15,567 nucleotides of DNA from Aquifex aeolicus (GTDB taxonomy: Bacteria; Aquificota; Aquificia; Aquificales; Aquificaceae): positions 1 to 15,567 of the forward strand of contig DQTK01000008.1 in assembly GCA_015662815.1 (NCBI GenBank), written 5' to 3'. Below, one piece after another: positions 13,622 to 15,567 of the stretch. A program made the position numbers and the translations under genes. The notes under the pieces are model-generated. The model saw only the letters and a program-made list of their open reading frames with translations. It did no database searches and was not told the DNA's origin. How positions within the stretch are numbered: the stretch's first letter is position 1; each line of letters opens with the position of its first letter.

Positions 13622-14341
13622 TTACTCACTTTCTTCTACAATTTCACCTCTTCTGGGAATAAGAAGGTATGCATACTCTCCGAAGTCTATAGGAGATACC
13701 TTGACCCACTCCTCTTTTGGTAGGGATGGGTTTTCCGGCGGTAACTTGGGTTCCCATTCTATTCCCATTTCCTTTCTAACTTCTACGAGAACGTCTCTGA
13801 ACCTTCTTATTTCATCGGCATGTACATCTCTTAATGAAACCATAGCATCTTCGTGGCCCATTTCAGCGCAAAGAGCTATGGTATAACAGTTTGTGCCTGC
13901 TCTAATCATTCTCAGAGAGAGGTTAGCGTAGTGACAGTGAACACCTACAAATATACAAACTTCAATTCTATTGTGAAGTATTGTAAGATTGGGATGACCG
14001 GGATTTATTTCTGCCTCAGGGTTAATTTTGGGATACTTGGGTCTGTAGTCAGGCATTGGAATTATTCTACAGTTGGGTATTTCCATAGCGAGTTCCAAAA
14101 CAGCCTTAGCTTTTTCCATTGCGTCTGCATTCCATCCCCATAAAACCAGTGGGCCCGGGAATATGGTGGGATTTTTCCTTGTGAGTAATGCCTTTGCTGC
14201 TTCCCTCATAGCAGTTTCTTCGTCTACAATCTCACCGTAAAGGAGAGCTTTACCGGACGGTGGTAAATCACATCCTTGGAAAGATGCAGGATTAGGTATG
14301 TATCCTTCAGGTCCGGGTTGAATAGGATTTTTTTCAGCCAT
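13622..14341 (-). CDS. forD: 2-oxoacid:ferredoxin oxidoreductase D subunit (CODH/ACS epsilon-like)
   Basis: The first gene of the operon encodes 239 residues without any ferredoxin cysteine pattern, although D or delta subunits of archaeal enzymes are ferredoxins. The central part (about 45-205) looks like the epsilon subunit of CO dehydrogenase/acetyl-CoA synthase. It has a KNPTIFPGPLVLWG strand, a helix of the AMEKAKAVLELAMEIPNC type, HNRIEVCIFVGVHCHYANLSLRMIRAG and a closing AMVSLRDVHADEIRRFRDVL. Such domains have a TPP/FAD-binding Rossmann-like fold without known catalysis. It is presumably a structural or electron-transfer accessory of the complex; the fold call is from pattern memory and moderate. 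The start ATG has GGAGGTC 4 nt upstream. Confidence 0.82.
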   Translation of the reverse strand: MAEKNPIQPGPEGYIPNPASFQGCDLPPSGKALLYGEIVDEETAMREAAKALLTRKNPTIFPGPLVLWGWNADAMEKAKAVLELAMEIPNCRIIPMPDYRPKYPKINPEAEINPGHPNLTILHNRIEVCIFVGVHCHYANLSLRMIRAGTNCYTIALCAEMGHEDAMVSLRDVHADEIRRFRDVLVEVRKEMGIEWEPKLPPENPSLPKEEWVKVSPIDFGEYAYLLIPRRGEIVEESE

Positions 14342-14345
14342 ACAC

Positions 14346-14420
14346 GACCTCCACGTCTTAATTTTGTATGCGCTTAGTAAAAATACAATATAAGAAAAAA
14401 GATAGTATGAGCAAGGTCAA
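14346..14420 (-). promoter_or_regulatory. Probable forDABGE promoter and leader
   Basis: Upstream of forD the minus strand shows a -10-like TATATT (14387-14392). A TTGACC lies at 14415-14420, but with a long 22-nt spacer; TTGCTC at 14409-14414 gives 16 nt. A GGAGGTC ribosome site lies at 14346-14352. The region between forD and the 139-residue gene is only 94 bp, so the operon promoter should lie here. The exact boxes are uncertain. Confidence 0.35.
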
Positions 14421-14435
14421 AAACAAAACGGAGTT

Positions 14436-14855
14436 TTAAACGTAAATCACATCAAATTTAATGTCGTAAAGTTCTTTTATCTTTTTTGATATTTTTAGGA
14501 AAAAGTCATATGCATCTTCTTTCGAAGCGAAGAACCCTATTCTGAAACGAACCTCACTTATGTCAAAGGGTTTTTCCAGATTCCATCTGTTTCCATATCT
14601 GGGTTTATCCGATTCGTATATGTCCGCAAAGTTGTTAAATGGATCTACATAAACTATCCATCCTTTTCCTTGAACTTCCTGCAGATTAGCCCTTACGGTC
14701 TGGGCTATTTCAGAATTTGTTGCTTCAAAGCTAACTTTATCGCATATCTCCTTAACTGGAACACCATACCATTTGAGATCCTTATCAGCTTCTAAAAAGA
14801 GCAAATTCCTATCACCTAACTCTTCGCATATTAATTTGAGTATTCTTCCCCACAT
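14436..14855 (-). CDS. Hypothetical protein, 139 residues
   Basis: Not recognised. It is a soluble-looking protein without signal peptide or membrane helices, and is rich in aromatic residues (several Trp, Tyr and Phe) and Lys/Asp/Glu. Two cysteines lie at 10 and 38. The middle (IVYVDPFNNFADIYESDKPR) and the C-terminal part (VRFRIGFFASKEDAYDFFLKISKKI) suggest an alpha/beta fold. The ATG is the only start in frame before an upstream stop, and no ribosome site precedes it (attatgctttATG), so a leaderless message is possible. It is transcribed toward forD with a 94-bp gap and shares the divergent intergenic region with the DUF2202 gene. No function is proposed. Confidence 0.7.
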   Translation of the reverse strand: MWGRILKLICEELGDRNLLFLEADKDLKWYGVPVKEICDKVSFEATNSEIAQTVRANLQEVQGKGWIVYVDPFNNFADIYESDKPRYGNRWNLEKPFDISEVRFRIGFFASKEDAYDFFLKISKKIKELYDIKFDVIYV

Positions 14856-15130
14856 AAAGCATAATTATTTCACAAAAACTTTTGAAGAGTCGTTTTAAGT
14901 TAATGGGTATTCTTCATAAAAACCAAAACTATACGGATACTGTATACTCTTTTCACTATTGTATTTTATATGAAACGTATAAGTTAAAACTAACTAATGT
15001 AAAACTAACATACTCCCTTTAAGTTCTTTAACAAGAACGTATGAATATAGAAAGAAGGGTTGTGTTGATATAGTGTTAAAATTAACTTAATTTTATAACT
15101 AAATTAACATAATTTAAATAAGGTGAAGGT
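14856..15130. promoter_or_regulatory. AT-rich divergent intergenic region with repeats
   Basis: These 275 bp separate two diverging genes and hold no convincing ORF. Visible structure: a tatac/gtata inverted repeat (14930-14946); a direct repeat of taaaactaac at 14985-14994 and 15000-15009 (15-bp step); a gttaa-aa-ttaac palindrome at 15075-15086; and a second attaac element further on. TTGATA at 15065-15070 could be a -35 for the rightward gene, but no good -10 lies 17 nt later. AGGTGA at 15121-15126 is the rightward ribosome site. Promoters for both genes must lie here. Operator function for the repeats is inference. Confidence 0.5.
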
Positions 15131-15567
15131 GTGAAGAGGAAGATGTTAAGCCTGCTTCTTTCTGCTATTCTTCTAGAGGCTTGCGGTGGAGATGATAGTA
15201 CCTATACCTTGGCAAATACAAATACTAACAATCCTATTGAGATTCTTGCTGAGCAGGTATTTAACCTACCGTATCAAGAACTTGATTCATCAGAACATTC
15301 TATTTGTGAGAGAAGAGGAAAAAGTAGCCAGAGATGTTTATTTACATCTCTACGATTTACATTCTCTCCAGATTTTTTCAAAAATATCTGCATCTGAACA
15401 ATATCATATGGATGCTATGAAACTTCTAATAGACAAATGCAAGTTCCAGGATCCTGTAGAACAAACCGCAGATATACGAGGGGAATTTGTAAACTCAGAG
15501 CTGGAAACTCTATATCAGGAATTAATATCGAAGGGAGAACTTTCTCTCGAGGAAGCTATAAAAGTAG
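15131..15567 (+). pseudogene. DUF2202 ferritin-like lipoprotein gene, +1 frameshift, 3' end outside window
   Basis: From GTG 15131 the frame encodes a basic, hydrophobic lead and LLEACGGDD, a lipobox-like site (Cys at residue 18), then LPYQELDSSEHSI. After about 15302-15305 the frame loses all family likeness and stops at 15397. In the +1 frame from 15303, FVREEEKVARDVYLHLYDL, SEQYHMDAMKLLIDK, DPVEQ and ELETLYQELISKGELSLEEA follow, open to the window end. These are hallmarks of DUF2202, a four-helix ferritin-like family whose carboxylates and His suggest a metal site. The break needs one base removed or two added. It may be a true pseudogene, a sequencing error or programmed +1 frameshifting. 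ATG 15143 is another possible start. The ribosome site is AGGTGA. Confidence 0.8.

Noticed and set aside
14423..14437. Possible terminator (aaaac-gga-gtttt) after the 139-residue gene
   Set aside because: The stem is only 5 AT-rich pairs and overlaps the region of the forD promoter; in a thermophile it would not be stable.
1..15567. CRISPR array, insertion sequence or prophage
   Set aside because: No spaced direct repeat array, transposase, integrase or terminal repeats were seen; gene content is core metabolism.

Overview
The window looks like the chromosome of a thermophilic, autotrophic Aquificales bacterium, most likely Aquifex or a close relative. Four things point there. A five-subunit 2-oxoacid:ferredoxin oxidoreductase operon has the gene order D-A-B-G-E, which is known for the reductive TCA cycle enzyme of Hydrogenobacter. 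The MutL is unusually short (about 426 residues) with an endonuclease-type C-terminus. The ATP synthase peripheral stalk is made of two different b-type subunits encoded apart from the other atp genes. Functionally unrelated genes are packed with almost no spacers, and the proteins are rich in Lys, Glu and Ile. The genus assignment is inference from protein features; no database was searched.

Layout. Positions 2-810 (+) hold the end of a FIST-domain sensor gene and a diguanylate cyclase gene. The cyclase gene overlaps the 3' end of a convergent methyltransferase gene by 23 bp. From 10144 down to 1527 (-) runs a near-continuous array: mutL, a lytic transglycosylase, pyrF, a secreted DUF3108-like protein, rsmG, a PilZ protein, a LolC/E-type permease, atpF' and atpF (two b-type stalk subunits), atpH, ndk and a class V aminotransferase. 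A 106-bp spacer rich in inverted repeats then leads to the methyltransferase. From 14341 down to 10219 (-) lies the oxidoreductase operon forDABGE, followed by a very acidic unknown protein. An unknown 139-residue protein gene (14855-14436, -) lies upstream of it. After a 275-bp AT-rich divergent intergenic region, a DUF2202 ferritin-like lipoprotein gene begins at 15131 (+). It carries a +1 frameshift and runs off the window.

How the parts work together. The oxidoreductase joins or splits CO2 and an acyl-CoA using ferredoxin electrons; in this lineage it serves CO2 fixation. The middle array mixes envelope work (transglycosylase, LolC/E), ribosome modification (RsmG), mismatch repair (MutL), nucleotide synthesis (PyrF, Ndk) and energy conversion (ATP synthase stalk). 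Cyclic di-GMP appears twice: a cyclase next to a FIST sensor, and a PilZ receptor 5 kb away. Most of the window is ordinary core genome. The points that stand out are the frameshifted DUF2202 gene, the odd accessory subunits of the oxidoreductase, the signal-bearing b subunit, and two unrecognised proteins.
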